NCBI RefSeq assembly: GCF_017562075.2 | Contig: NC_054083.1 | Location: 47,057,942 to 47,121,941 of the forward strand | Direction: 5' to 3' | Length of the DNA stretch: 64,000 nucleotides | Source: Anopheles merus | Taxonomy: Eukaryota > Arthropoda > Insecta > Diptera > Culicidae | Shown: positions 1-13,626 of the stretch, piece after piece | How positions within the stretch are numbered: the stretch's first letter is position 1 | Layout: each line of letters begins with the position of its first letter | Made by a program: the position numbers and the translations under genes | The notes under the pieces: generated by a model | Database searches by the model: none | Told to the model about the DNA's origin: nothing | What the model saw: the letters and a program-made list of their open reading frames with translations, nothing else

Positions 1-47
1 TTAGAATCTAAATTACTGCTACAAAATGTGACGATTTGTGCAATGTA

Positions 48-65
48 GCTGCTGCTGCTGCTGCT
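48..65 (+). repeat. (GCT)6 microsatellite
   Basis: Six perfect GCT units in non-coding sequence. Confidence 0.9.
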
Positions 66-1910
66 TAAGAAATGAATAAAAGCGTGATATTCAAACGATT
101 ATCATAACGCAAAGACGGTACATAAAGCACATACACACACACACACGCGATAAGCTGTCTCGCTTGTTTGAGCTTGCTCTTTTTTTCTAATAACTAACAA
201 CGCCAAACACAAACAAAAAAAAAAACCCACACCTAAGAACGTACGTGTCGCGAAGTATGCAAATTTGCTCAGCACACGCTATACTGTTGTTTGGCAAGTT
301 TGCAGACAGAATGTAAATGAACAGCAAAAGGAGTAAGATGCCATCAACACTTTCACTGGAAAAAGCTCTCTATGGATTTCCTTTTTTTTCCCCCTAGTGC
401 CGTTCAATCGAACCAGGGGCTGGATTATTTGGATTTGGCAAACCGTTGGCCATTCCCCCATTGACAAGTCACCACCCATCCCCGTTCGCTCCTTCGGGCT
501 GTTGCCAAAAATGGGTGAACTTTAAGCATAAACTTGGTGCCGGTGCGCTGCTCGCTGCAATCGTTGCCCGTTTAGTTCGCTGATAGTTGATATGGAAATG
601 GCGCAGATTTTACCATACGGACGCGCCCCAAAAGTCTCGGTCGAGAGAGAGAGAGGGTGTAGAAGATGAAGCCTTTTTACGGTGAGAAAAATCTTCAGCT
701 CGGTGGTTTCGTTTCCAATCGACCACCCCGTATGCGAACGGGAGTCGAACGGAAAAAGGTGCCATTTGATCATTCGTAGCACGTCCCGATAATAACCAAA
801 CCCCGTTCCCTTTCTCCCGCACACTGAGGGGCAGAAAGTGGGGGGGGGGGGAAACCATGGGGAACATTTTCCCACACCCCTCCCTGGGTACAAGCAATGG
901 GAAAGATTGACATGTCATCGGCACAATGGTGGTCGTCGTCGTCGTCATCGCCACACAACAACCGATCCATTGGGCGTTAATGGGACGATGATACGATTTT
1001 CTAACGCGTTCGCGCTTTTCCCGGACCACTCTTTTAAGGCCACACTTACACACACACACACTGAACAACAAGAAAGTTATACGTGAACGGCGCCGGCAAA
1101 TCAGACATTAAACACGGGAGACAGGAACGATGAAACGACAGAACGGGACACACGCAGGGGCAAGAAAGTACGCGCGGAAAATTTCCAATTCATTGCTGCC
1201 TGGGGCAGCATAGTAAACATAGAGATATGTGTATAAATGTGATTATGATGAGAACGGAAATGAAATATCGTCTTGCTTGATAGCACGTGGGGGGGAGGAT
1301 AGGGGGCTTTGCTTTTGTTCGCGAGGCATGGGTGAGGTGCAATGCATTGCAACATTTCGCGCGAGTGCGCGTCGGCGAGAACGAACACGCGTTTCTGGAA
1401 AGGAAAATGAGATTGGAAACCATAGTTTGTTATTACCGCTGCTCGATTACGTTCGATTGAGCTGGTTACTGGCACGTTTTCTCTGCGTATTGGATGTCAT
1501 AATAATAACACGGAACGAGGTTAAAAATATCTAAAGCGTGATGTCTACGATGTGATGATACTATTTAATAGCCTAATAGACATGATTTAGTGAAGCAAGA
1601 CGTCATATTAGTGTATGATAAAATTAAAAAAGGAGTATCCTTATTAGCAGAGGAGATTATAGAAAACGAAACTGTAGAAGAAAAAAACAAAGAAAAAAAG
1701 GGGAAAAATTGGCCCAAATAGCATAACAAAAAAACGAGTTGAGAAAGAATAAGAATCAATGTGAAAAAAGGAGCGAAAAAAATAATGAAGATACAAAAAT
1801 GAATAGAAAAAAGAACATAGAAAACAGTTTAAGATACAGTAATAAAAAAGGCGTAAATCGAAGGTAAAATAAAGTAAAAGTTAAAGTAAATATAAAGAGA
1901 GTAAATGAAA

Positions 1911-1978
1911 AAAGAAACAATTTCAATAAAACAATAAAATTAAATTAAAAAGAAACAATTTCAATAAAACAATAAAAT
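1911..1978 (+). repeat. A-rich tandem duplication, 38-bp period
   Basis: A 30-bp block at 1911-1940 (beginning AAAGAAACAATTTCAA) is repeated at 1949-1978 within AT-rich low-complexity DNA. The two copies are identical by eye, suggesting a recent local duplication. No coding or regulatory meaning is apparent. Confidence 0.8.
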
Positions 1979-4900
1979 AAATAAAAAATGTTAAAACTTG
2001 CAAAATCATACAATTTGCAAAGTTTTCTAAAGACTGTGGCAAAACTATAGGCAATTAAGCACAGAAAGGTAGCCAGAAACTAGTACGTGCATCACACACA
2101 CGCAATAGGCGGGTTTGCATGACGTTTTATTCCATTTTGAAGGGGAAATTGAAGCATTTTCTCCAACTGACTTTCTATGCAAGGAGAGACAAATAGTTAA
2201 AACCATACGTTTGACGTCTGCACTATGATGAAGGCCAGTTAAAAGCTGATTAAGTTAGTTTTTCACAGTTACTAGTGGCTTGTTTTCCATACAATACAGA
2301 CATAGACAACATTCGTCTATCCAATCCTTCAAAATTGAGACAAATTTTAAACCATTTTGACCTCCTAACCATCACTTTGCAGTTGTACAGGACGTCCCTC
2401 ATTACAGCGCCATTAATCCGATGCGCAATTGTTTTCCCCCGTTCCCACCATCCTCCAAACTGTCACACACCTTCATCCTCATCCCATTGTTGGTCCCAGC
2501 AAGCACCCCCGGTAAATGAAATGCATCTTTGCAACGAGATGCAGCGACCACGAAGCTTTGATAAAAGCTATCAACGTTCCCACTACGATTCACACTTTCC
2601 TCGCCACAAACCAGCCCCAAAAAAACTGACAGCAGTTTGTATCGCCAGAAGCGCACAAAAACAAAACAGGACGGAAGCAATCGACTCCTTCAAAAGCGGT
2701 GGAAGGACAGATCTTTTTGTGTTTGTTTTGTTTCCCCTTTGCGAAAAAAAAAAACCCATTAATGATACCCCTGTCCAACAACGGCACACAATGAGGGCCC
2801 TCCGTCCGATTGTAGGACACAGTAGCATCGAACGCATACCGCACCACACCCGCCTCGTTTCCCAATGATGGGAGGTGTTGACGTAATGCTTTGCACCGAA
2901 ATCCACCAACTGAGACGTGGCGACGAACCTCGACGCTCCCAGACGGGCCCAAAGTTCAAAGAGAGGCCTAGTAATGATTTTCGCCCTCCCCCGGGGAAGC
3001 CCATTACCTCTTGCTTTCGTCTCTGCTGTGTTCCTGTTTTGTTCAGTTTAATAGTCAAACGTATCACAGGCACACCGAGCAGGCTAGGATAACAGTTACA
3101 CCTTTGTGTTGGTGGCTTTTTCTTTTCCTGTGTAAAGTAACAGCATGCAAAACAACGGCACAGAATGAGCGCAGCAAATTGCAGCCACCTTCGCACATTC
3201 AACACCGGAAACCGTTGCTCCATCTCTATCGCTCGCTATCTAACACCCATCAAACCACCCATTCTGCCTTCCGCCAGTGTCCTTCTGGTCGTGTGGTCTC
3301 GCCTTTGACATCTCCTCGCTTGACAATTATACAAATCGGAAGCATATTGTCGGTTGGGCTGGCGCTGGCTGCTGGTGACATCATGCTGTGCATTCCACCT
3401 GCGCGCACCACCCGCCCCGCAACCCGCACCCACTCACTCGCCATTTGCATAATGCGAATGCAACATCCATCCTTGAGTGATTCCTTTGCGGGAAGGCGGC
3501 AACCAGATGATGAGATGGTTTGTGCGACCGCAATCCCGCCACTCGCCGGTGTGACACGCCATCGCCACCGACAGGGAAGGAGCTGTCGTGTAGAAGCGAC
3601 AACTGATTTCAGCTTAATGTAACTGGTGCCACTAATGAGAAGCTTGCCGGTGGATCGTGTGGAAAGCAAGCGGGGAAAAGCTTTTTTACAAAACGCTTGG
3701 GGAAAATGTCAAAATATTCCTTCTTTTGATGATGTTCCCTTTCCAAGTACTTTTCCAAACACTTCACGTAATATTTGAAATGATTTTTGGAAAAAAGCTG
3801 TATTATTTCCAGTTTTTACCTTCACAAACACACACGCAACACGCAAAAAAAAAAATAGCCCAACGACCGACCAGGCTTGCCGAGGTCACCGAGGCAGCGG
3901 CACCGGAAGTGATTTCGCTCTGCAACTTTATAATTACACTCTCTTGACATGTAATTTAGCTAAGGACCGGTCGACACATTTTTCACATCCGCCCGCCCAT
4001 TTTCACTCCCCGGAAATAGTGAAAAAAAAAAAATAAGAAAGTACAGATAAGACCCACCACCAGGTAGCAAAGGGGAAAGAAAGCAAGGACGGGACCGTAT
4101 CCTGCGGGAAGATTGCGCGGGCACAGGAAAATATAGAACACATCCTGCATCCTGTTCTCTCCCAGCCCATCGGGGACCCGGCCCGCTTGCCGATGGTTTA
4201 CGGTTTGCTTCGATTGCCCCGGGCTGTTTGCCTGGCATTTCACCACGGTCACCACCGTTCGGGTGCTGCACAGCACACCCAGGCGGTGGCCTTGCCAGCG
4301 CCCAACTCATCGCCCATAAGTGCAAGCAGGTGATGAGTGGGAAAACGGGTGGTGGCTGAAGTTTATGTTTTGCCTCCTATGGCTATAGCGCCGGCCGATA
4401 AAACGCTCCCGCGCTCCCGGATGTATGCAGTGTGTTGTCGAGGGTGGGGGTCAAAGAGGATCGCTCCACCTTCAAGCATGAATTTCCTGAAAAGGATTTT
4501 TTCTGTCCTCCAACAGTTTTTTTTTTTCTTCTAAAGATTCGAATTGAGATTCTTACGAGAAGCGAGTTAAAAAAAGCAGATTGCCAAAAGGAATTACGAA
4601 AATATTGCAATCATTGGAGAAGGAGAACAAAAAAAACTAATCGAAAACTGTACTCATTTAGTGCAGTGTCCTGCCCCCACCCGGAAGTGATAACGTCGCG
4701 GTAAAAACTCTTCGTTTATAGAGAGTTGCTGAGGCCAGGCGAAGCAAAAAGTCACACGAGCCAAACATGTCGGTTTGAAAGAAATAAATGAAAATTAGAA
4801 AACACAGAATGCACCAACTCTCCCACAGAAAGCTCCCTCTAGCCAGGTACCGTAGCAAGAGAGCAAGAGAGCAAGAGAGAGAGAGAGAGAGAGGGAGACT

Positions 4901-7900
4901 TTGCCACTTATTTTCACGTCACAAACACTTTTTCAAACCACTCGAAGTGTTTGGTCTAGTAGAGAGGGAAGGGGGAAAGGATTAAACCAGTTTCTTCTGC
5001 TTGCAGCCAGGCACAGGTCGACACAGGGGGCTGCACGACACGATAATCACGAACGATTCGATTAGACATAATTGAACTAGTGTGTTTGCACACGAACGAT
5101 TTGCTTTCCGCTTTCCGCGGCGCTGGGGCGTTTATCCGATCGTTTGCTATCAATTAGGTGATTTATCTTCCATTTACAAAGAGCACACGAGAGAGGGAGA
5201 GAAAGAGAGAGAGAGAGTGCGAGGAGCGGTGGCTGGAAGTTTTGCTGCGAGAAGGAACGGTGTTCTGTAGGAAGGAAGGCGTATTAATCGTTGTTTGTAC
5301 TAGCGGGATAAGCTCAAACGATGATTTATGTATATTATTTGGAAGTATATCTTTGCTTCTAGATTTCAATATATTAAACAAATTAAAAAAAAGTAAATGA
5401 GAAAAGCTCAAAGAGTAAAAGTCAAAAAGTTAATAATGTAATAGAAAACAAAAACTAAATTCTATTTTAAACATATATAAATAGACACAGAGAAATGAAA
5501 ACAAATGAAAACAGACATATAACAGAACACTAAAACAAAAGCAAATAAGAACGAATTAGAAAATAAACAAGAAAAGCTAATTTCTTGCACGAAATGAATC
5601 CAACAAAAAACATAAAGTCAGTAGAGACGAATAAAATATAAAAAGATTTAATAATTTTTTTTATAATTTTAATTTTAATAAACAAAATAAATCAAGTAAA
5701 CAACCAAACAGCTTACCATAAAATGCTCGCAGATATGATACAAAAAAACCAAACACGTTTTGCCTAGTGTTTTGTAAATTTTCCCTCAATCAATTAAGTA
5801 TCGTGTCTCGTGCAAATTTTTAAAACGCTTTGCCCGCAAGCATACAAAGCGACCGTGCCCGCGTGCCGCAGTGAAAGTGAAAGCTTTGACACGCTTGTAA
5901 AATAAAAGTTTTTGAAAACTTTTGGTGCAAGTTGGAGGAAGTTTGTTTTTATTGTTGTGTTTGCACCCTCCGCGATTAGAAGGATCTCAGACGGCTTCAC
6001 AAAAGAAAAGAACTTGCTCCCAAAACGGCTTAGCGTCTAGTGAGGCGCAAAAAAGCGAATGAAGTTATTTCAACGCAAACGACATTTTCTTGTGTGTAAG
6101 TGTGTATAGTAGTGGGGTTTTGTTTTTGAGGGCTATTTTTGGATATTTTTAGTACAGCCGCTCCTTGCCTTTTAGCTTGCTTTTGCTAAATTCCTTCCAT
6201 TGGGAAGGTGTGGTTCTTTCAAGAGGCCGAAATCCCACCAGCAATTACCACCACCAGTGAAAGGGAAAATGGAAAACAAGCCTCAAGGCTATACTTCTGC
6301 ATTTGACATTGGCCTGTCTTGTGGGAAGATCATTTAGTGTCCTTTTTCTTTCTTTTTTTATTATGAACGCTGCATCACTTCAACCAGCTTACTTTACTGT
6401 TACAAATTTGTTCATCAATTTTACCAAAGCAATCCAACGGGAAGCTTTGTACATTAACACAACAACAGCAAAGAAATTCTTTCCACTCTTTCCGCGTCGC
6501 AGGGATTATTATGTTGTACCGCAGTTTTGTTTTTTTTTTTTTTGCTTAACAAAAACCTTCAAAACCAAGTTTCTGCAACAAGTTTGTGCGCTTTTTTGTG
6601 TTCCATTCTACCGTTTCTTTATGTCCTTCTCTTCAACAACGACCCAACACCGAAATCAATTGCTATTTCAGAAAAAAACAGGAAAAAAAAGCGAAGAAAG
6701 CAACCGTGCAAAGAAATTAAAATAAGGAAAAACAAGAACGACGCACACCATTCGCCAGTGCGCTGGAGTGTGATTGACCGAAAATTGTTTTGCTAAGTAT
6801 CGCTTAGCAGGGGAGGGTGGTTCTTCCGCTTTCGGATTAGTTCTGCACTATTTGCACCGTACAAAAGCGAGTGGAAAGCGATAGTGAGATTGTTTGGACC
6901 GGTTTTTTACAAAGCAAAGCTTTCCTTTCCTTTCTGGAGGACTTGAGATGGAATATCGTTGAGTCGGAGGGACGCGGGACAGACATTTGTTAAACTGTAT
7001 TAAACACAAAAACGATACGAATTACATTACTCTGTTGCTAGATACAAATTCAAAACTGTAACAGGAACCTAAACATTTCATTTCTAAAAACATTGTTTTA
7101 TATTTCCCAATGCAAGTAGCGTTTCATTTCCATCCTGCCAGATCCTCATTCACAGCAATATAATGCAACGAACGAAATGAAACACAAAAAACAAGAGTTT
7201 CCCCTTGCCTTTTCTCAACCTCGCGCGTTTGACCGCCACAGCCACTGGCTTGTCCGAGAGCAAAGCAGGGGAAAACAATAAAATCTTATTACCTGTCACA
7301 AACAGTAATGAATTTATGCTGCAGTTTAGATTATACTGTACGCCAGCGCCATCGTCTTCGTAGTGAGGTTTATTCATGTTTCATAGCAAAAATAATTGTT
7401 ATTTGCCTGTCGTCACAATCAAACGAGCAAAAGCTGCTGGAAAGGCCTTTACTTCTTTTTTAGAGCAGATTCTACGTGTTTTTGAAACGTAAAAAACTAT
7501 ACAAAAATATACTTTTAAAGCAAAAAAGACAACTCATAGAATCATTCTATTATTTGAAGCATCGAACCCTTTTCAAAGTAAGCCAACTGAACAAGACGGA
7601 CTGCAAAATAATGCTAAACAAAATCCGTTGTTTCAGCCACAAATAGCAACACGAGCACACACACACAATGGCAATCCATTCATAGTTGCAAAACAATCAT
7701 AAAGAAATGTATTGTATTTTTTCCTACCATTACCATACAACAGGGTCCATTATCATCAGCACATGATGGACGCGTTCTCCATGGCGCTGGCAGCCGGCAG
7801 TACGGTGGTTGGTTATTGTCGTGACAAATAATAAAACTCACCTTGTGTACATTTTTGTGCCCGACCTTGCGACATTCTTAGCGGTGCACAGCAATAAGAA

Positions 7901-8715
7901 TGCTAGACCATTTTTGTCAGTTCGTGACAGAATGCGCACACTCACACAGCCACACACCACCCACGGAAAACCGATAAACGCATCATTTGCACTTGCGGTG
8001 ACATGTTTACACAGTTTACACAATACTCGTAAAGATTAGAGCTTTTCGAATCGTAAACATACCACAAACGACCGCTCTGCTCGGGGAGTGAGAGGGTGGA
8101 GAGGAGGGTTTATTACGCGCCAAGTCCCACTGCGAAAAAAAAGAGGTCATCAGTGGCCATTTTTTTCTTCTACATTCTTGCTACGATTGTGGATTATGCG
8201 CCTTTTAAAGCGCCTATTTTTTGTTGTTACTCTTTGTTCGGCTCGGTTTGGAGCTAGAAAACATCCAAAAAGGTCCCGATAAAAGGCTCAAAAAGCAAAA
8301 TGGTGATACGATTCACGGTACAAATCCTTATCGCGGCTGTAAACTTTATTTTATTCACACTACGAGCACTGGAAAGTTGTGCTTCTTGATCGTTTTTCCC
8401 ATCTGCCTCACTGCGCCCTCAAGGAGCATCTTATCCCTCTTTTTTTGTTGTGACACTTTATTGATTTCTTGCAATTTTTATGACCATTTCTAAAGCAGCT
8501 TTCTGACAGCAAGTGAAGTAAATTTTAAGAGCTTTTCATTCTACCAGTTTGTAGGGGTCTTTATTCCAGAGTAAATGTCGCTAGAATGGTTTCTAAATAA
8601 ACTGGTGCCGTGACTAGGATACATGACGTCATCAGTTAAGCGACGCCGTCAAATCACGCCACATTTTAAAGCATCTTGCTTCTCTTTTTTCGTTTTCTCC
8701 GATTCCTCTTTCCAG

Positions 8716-11700
8716 AGCGATGCTATCGGTGGTCATCACGGTGGTGTGCTTCGTCTGCTACTGCTGCCATCGGAACATAAAGAAGCGCTCCAACTCTCTC
8801 TACCGCCAGCAGTGGCTCGACGCGGACACCAATATGGAAATCTACAGCGTGGAACAGGTGCGTAACCAATAGCAAAAAGGGTTTCTGGGTAGTAGTAATC
8901 ACTCACTAACGAAACGATCGAGCTGAGGTCGTGAGGTTCTATTTAAAAGTGAAAATACGCTACAGAGAAAACTGTCCAAAGTGCCAATTTGCGCTTCGCC
9001 CTTTCCCCACACGGTAGTTGCAATAGCGTCGACGTCTGTCAGAATCGAATAAAATCAATCGCTAGATGGACGGTCTCCGACATGCCGGCTACCGCCACGT
9101 TCACCGTCCAGAAACCGTGCGGTTAACTGGGTCAGCATCGCGCGCGCGTGATATTTTAGGATCCATTAAACATTTATAATCGCCACTGCAGGCCCAAATC
9201 GAACACCCTCAGCTCCTCCCTTCCCCCCTCCACCCTCACGGGTAAATGTCAAAATGGCAATGGAGAAAGGGGAACCGATTGCTCCCTTTTTGAACAGATT
9301 CAAGAAAGTAGAATGGAAGAAAGCTTTCCTTTCGATCAAAAGACTTGAAAAGGGTGCAAACTGCGCGTGTAGGTGTGTGTGTGTGTGTTTGATTGTGTAA
9401 AAATCGATACAAAATTGCAGATGATTACATTACCCGGCCTCATAACTCCACCCTCCTTTAGACGCTTCGGGCAAAGGGAACTAAGTAGTAGTTGTTTGCC
9501 CTTGGCCTTTTGTGACGGCGAGAGCGCTGTGTTCCTGGAAAAGGGAAAAGTTTTCTACCACACGAAGGCACCCGACCCGATTCATTATAAACGATTGGCG
9601 TGATGTAACCGAACAGTTAAGTGTGTGCTTTTGATTGAGTATGCGAGGGGTAAAGCGAAAACTAAAATAGCTATTTAAAATCGCATAAAAAAGGGAAGCA
9701 AAGCAAACAAAGCACAAGCACGAAATGGAGGTACTCGGCACAAGAAGGGAAATAAAACAGAACAAAATACATCATTATTTAAATCAAAGAAAATTAACGT
9801 CGTATACAATTAACGCGGGGGAGAATTCCTTGGAATTGATTCATTTTGCGAGCGGAATTTCCTTTTCACACGAAACCGTAACAGTGTGTGATCCCCTTTT
9901 CCCTTTCCATCAAAGCACTACCACAGACCTGAAAAGAAGGCAGCCCAGTTTTAGCGTGCTGCCAAAGTAAATATAACAACCATACAGGGTTTTCCAGGGG
10001 TTCTCATAGCTGTGGGACACTTCCTTGACTCTATCCTATAGGAAGCGAACATCCTTGGTTGGAAATTGAACTCTATGGCCAGACTCACCGGTCATATTGG
10101 AAAACACATTGGACCCATTGGAAAACCCTTATTGGATTTCTCCAAAAAGGGTACTACAGAGTCCAATTCCCTTTAGATTAAATTCATTTCACGTAAGAAG
10201 GAGTCAATAAAGTGCCTCACCGCTATGAGAACTCCTGAAAAACCCTGTAAACCAGGAAAAGGCCCTTCTCCCCTTCTCCGAAACGATTTCGATCGAAATG
10301 GACGATAAATTCTAGCATACAAAATAATTCCAAACAACGAAACGGTACACAAATCACTGCCATCGAAGCACACAAACACGGCACACGTCAACGGGCAAAA
10401 CGGTCAACGGTGAATGCAGGAATCAGCCAGTAGGTTAAATATTCAATCAAGTAATCGAATAATCTTAATCAAGGAAGTTAAGGCGACGCATAGCTTCTAG
10501 CGGTTAGTTTCTTGCCCTCAAACGAGATATCTTACTCTCTTTTTCTTGCAACCCCCCCCCCCCCCAAAAAAAAAGACAAAAATCATCCCTCCAAAGAGCA
10601 TAAGAGGGCAAGAGCAAAGAGAGAAGGTAATGAAAATTAATTGCCCTGTTTACGACAAGTGTCCCGGTGTATTTCATTAAGCTCGCGTCTGAAGAACGCC
10701 TTCCCACTAAGCGAGGAGCGTTGCAGAGAGTCTTTCCAAGTACACACACACAAAAAAAAGAAAAAAAGTAGTTTAATTAATTTATGTGCATCACAGAAAC
10801 TGTCCGCAAACACACCAAACCACCGCACCGCCAGCCGTTGGTTACTTTCCGCCCCTTACTTTGGACGGTTGCTTTCGCCTTCTTTTTAACGCCCTGTCAT
10901 TTGGCACCTTCCTTTGTGCACCTTGCCGATGTAGGACGGGGCGGGGGGAGGGATTAGATTGAGGTGAAAGGTGCATCTACGCTACGCTGCACCTTACACT
11001 CTTCATTAAGTGCAGCAGCTGGCGGGCGCACAAGCGAAGACAAAGTTGTTTGAAGTTGGCACCCTTTTATTGTCCTTTTTCTCGTTATAGTGTTCTCCCT
11101 TGGCTCGGGTAGCTCTCACCGAGTGTGTCATCGTGCAAAAAGATAAAGAATCTCACTAGCTCCTTTTTACTTGCTCTTTTCATCTTTCCCCCTTCCCCGC
11201 CACCACAGTGCTACGATCCACCGCCGAACGGGACGTCGTCGGGTGGCTTTTTTATGGACGGCAGCAGCAGCACGGCCGGCGACTATCAGTCGCTCCCGGC
11301 GATGATCACCGCCGCCACCGCGAGCGCAATAAATCATACCACCGGCCACCATCATGCACAGTATCCGTCCTACCATCAGCAGCAACATTATCATCAGCAG
11401 CAACATCATTACCAGTACACACCGTACCCGAACGGTCCGCCGCCCTCGTACGATACGGTGGTCGCCCAGGACGAGCTGCTGGCATCGCGCCGCAAGCGCG
11501 CCTACGATGCGCTCCCTGTCGATGACCACACACAGGAGGAGGAGGAGGATGTTGGGCAGTCGTCCTCTCGCCGCTGCTCCAACCACCAGCTACACGAGTG
11601 TGATAAACAATCGGTCTGTGGGGACGGTGCGACACCGCTTCTGCTGCCGAAGACATCCCGCCCACCCGGGAACGGTGACGTATCGGTAGCGTCAATCGTG

Positions 11701-12636
11701 CGCCGCCCTTACAGCGATGATCCGGATGAACCGACGCTCTGCCGCAGCGAACCCGACTGGAGCGAGGAGGGCGATCACCATCGAACGAGCTGCAACTGTC
11801 CCTCGGTGGTAGCCACCAGCGGTGCTGGCGAAGGTTCCATTGCCGGCCCACCAATTTACTGTCGTAATTGTGGTTACTTTGTAGCGACCGGCTCGCCAGC
11901 GCTGGAACGACGGAACCACCGTCCCAGCCACCGACGGAACCTCCCAATCGAACGGACGCGTAACGAGACACTCCTAGTCGATTATGAGACTCCAGCCAGC
12001 GACATTGTCAATCGAAACAATGTCACCGATGATGGCGGTACCGGCCAGACGGTGGACACGGTTGACATTGACAGGCGGACAACAATGCAGCTGGTAGCGT
12101 CGTCTTCGACCGGCCCCTCCGGACGGTTCGATACGATGAACAACAACGCCAGCAGCAGCACCAACAGTGCGGCTAATGAAACGCAAAGCTCTCCAGCTGC
12201 ATCGAATTTATCCACCACCGCGCCACCACCACAACAATCATTAGCCAGCACCACGGCAAGCAGGCGGAGCAGTAGCTGCTTCGGTGCAGCAGCAAACAGT
12301 GCAAATAATAACATCATTATCGATTGTTTGGCGGTGATTCATGGTGACGCTGCTCCCGTGACCGGCGACATCATCCATCAGTGTCCAAGCACGTCCAATC
12401 AGTGTTGCAATCAGCTCGATAGTTACTTACAACCGGGAGCCGGGGACAGGAACGGCAACACCGATACGGCCACAGCGCCGGTCCAACCCGCCACGGGTCC
12501 ATCGTCATCGGGATCGCCGGGCAGTTTGCTGAACGAGAACGGTTTGGTGCGGCTAGACATGAGCCAAATCATCGACAACACCGGTCTACCGACGTACGAG
12601 GCGGCCTTAAAGCTCGAGTCCAGTGGGTACGTGTAG
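8716..12636 (+). CDS. Single-pass membrane protein with PY (WW-binding) motifs, 3' part of gene
   Basis: Two exons are visible: 8716-8857 and 11209-12636 (stop TAG), joined by a 2.35-kb intron (GTGCGT donor, CACCACAG acceptor). The first visible exon follows an acceptor at 8714-8715 and encodes MLSVVITVVCFVCYCC, a hydrophobic membrane segment, then a basic HRNIKKR stop-transfer stretch and EIYSVEQ. Counting from that Met (8720), which is probably internal, 521 residues are visible. The long tail has a His/Gln-rich tract, a PPPSY motif near residue 123, paired cysteines CxC and CxxC near residues 241-267, an acidic run, Ser/Asn/Thr-rich linkers, and a C-terminal LPTYEAA motif near 506. PPxY and LPxY motifs bind WW domains of Nedd4-family ubiquitin ligases, so a trafficking adaptor role (as in Commissureless, PRRG or ENTREP/FAM189 proteins) is inferred. 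I cannot assign the family. The N-terminal or extracellular part is missing from the model. Confidence 0.75.
9985..10247. mobile_element. MITE with ~48-bp inverted repeats, TA target (E1)
   Basis: A 263-bp element lies in the intron of the PY-motif gene. It starts CAGGGTTTTCCAGGGGTTC, and the reverse complement of its end starts CAGGGTTTTTCAGGAGTTC. The match continues for about 48 bp (through TCATAGC and TTGACTC). Both sides are flanked by TA. It has no coding capacity. TA duplication with a TIR of this kind fits a non-autonomous Tc1/mariner-type element. The family name is unknown to me. Confidence 0.85.
10552..10574 (+). repeat. Poly-C/poly-A tract (C14A9)
   Basis: Fourteen C residues are followed by nine A residues, inside the intron of the PY-motif gene. 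Confidence 0.9.
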
Positions 12637-12655
12637 AACAACAAGAAAAGTAAAG

Positions 12656-12676
12656 CACACACACACACACACACAC
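12656..12676 (+). repeat. (CA)n microsatellite in 3' UTR
   Basis: A CA run lies 20 bases after the stop codon of the PY-motif gene and before its poly(A) signal, so it is probably part of the 3' UTR. Confidence 0.85.
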
Positions 12677-12716
12677 TTAGGGGAAAAAAACAATTGGAAC
12701 ACCAAAACAACACTTA

Positions 12717-12722
12717 AATAAA
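12717..12722 (+). promoter_or_regulatory. Poly(A) signal of the PY-motif gene
   Basis: AATAAA lies 81 bases downstream of the stop codon at 12634-12636. Confidence 0.6.
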
Positions 12723-13248
12723 CACACATTTTAACAAACACAATTTAATGGCCTTTTAGTGAGTAGCGCTTCGTTTCGCTTGCTGTTGATGTATAGGAAA
12801 CCTCTTGCACCCACAAAACAAGTATAGAATTGTGTATCACACTACCCTTCAACTTTGTGAAGTGGCGGCCATATCTTATCACATTGCGTTTGATGCATAT
12901 TGGTGGTAGCGCCCGCAACAACTCCCGCCAGGCAGTAGTAGAATGATTCTGAATTATTTAAGGCTATCTAAGTCCAAACGAATGGAAAGCAATCAAGATG
13001 CAAGGCTGAGGTGTTTTTACATGATTGAAAGGTTTTGGAAAGAAAGGGAACTACTGGTAGAAAATGCTTTAAGACTACGGCTTCACACCCTCGTACAGAA
13101 TTTTTCTCAATGAGTTTCCTCGATGATGTTAAGATTATTGTAAGAAATGATCAAAAAATATATTAGATGTATGTTTTAAATGAAGAACTTGATGTTAGTA
13201 TTTGAATAATAAAGCATCATATTCTTTGGAACATCTAATGCTCTATTA

Positions 13249-13626
13249 CAGGGTTTCCCGAGTCAATTTCGAATGTAAACATTGTTATTCACCGCATGCA
13301 AAATGTTCTTGCACATCCATCTGACATTTCATTTCCATCAGAATAATTTTTAATTTCAACAGCATGATTTTCAACACGGCTCAAGCTGGATTGAGTTTGA
13401 CAGTTCTTTGTTATGTGTTGAAAAGCATGTGTAAAAACTGAAATTTCATTTTGAAGCAAATACACAATTTGAAAGCTGTTGAAAAACATCTGGAATGCGG
13501 TGAATAATTATGTGCACTTTTGAAAGTGACTTCAAACCCCCTGTAAACCATTTGACAGCTGTTGAAAAACATCTGGGATGCGGTGAATAACAATGTTTAC
13601 ATTCGAAACTGACTTGGAAAACCCTG
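13249..13626. mobile_element. MITE with ~49-bp inverted repeats, TA target (E2)
   Basis: A 378-bp element. The start CAGGGTTTCCCGAGTCAATT and the reverse complement of the end (CAGGGTTTTCCAAGTCAG) match for about 49 bp through TTCGAATGTAAACATTG and ATTCACCGCAT. It is flanked by TA on both sides (13247-13248 and 13627-13628). Its right end is internally duplicated: 13466-13545 repeats 13548-13626 in degenerate form, ending CCCCCTGTA. It is non-coding. The outermost bases match E1 and the larger element M. Confidence 0.85.

Larger units (their letters stand above)
1..8715. other. Non-coding stretch upstream of the PY-motif gene
   Basis: I see no supported gene here. Open frames up to about 200 codons (for example 2275-2868 and 3011-3622) have low-complexity, threonine/histidine/arginine-rich translations and no domain or splice context. 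The stretch holds (CT/GA)n tracts near 4875-4893 and 5191-5216, short (CA)n runs, a poly-G run at 840-851, and A-rich low-complexity DNA at 1620-2000 and 5390-5700. The exon at 8716 begins with a splice acceptor in a non-zero phase, so upstream exons must exist. They may lie here as a short signal-peptide or UTR exon I could not recognise, or outside the window. Confidence 0.6.

Noticed and set aside
2275..3622. Two ~200-codon plus-strand frames (2275-2868 and 3011-3622)
   Set aside because: No family resemblance, no splice context, Thr/His/Arg-rich low-complexity translation in AC-rich DNA, and several overlapping frames of equal length.
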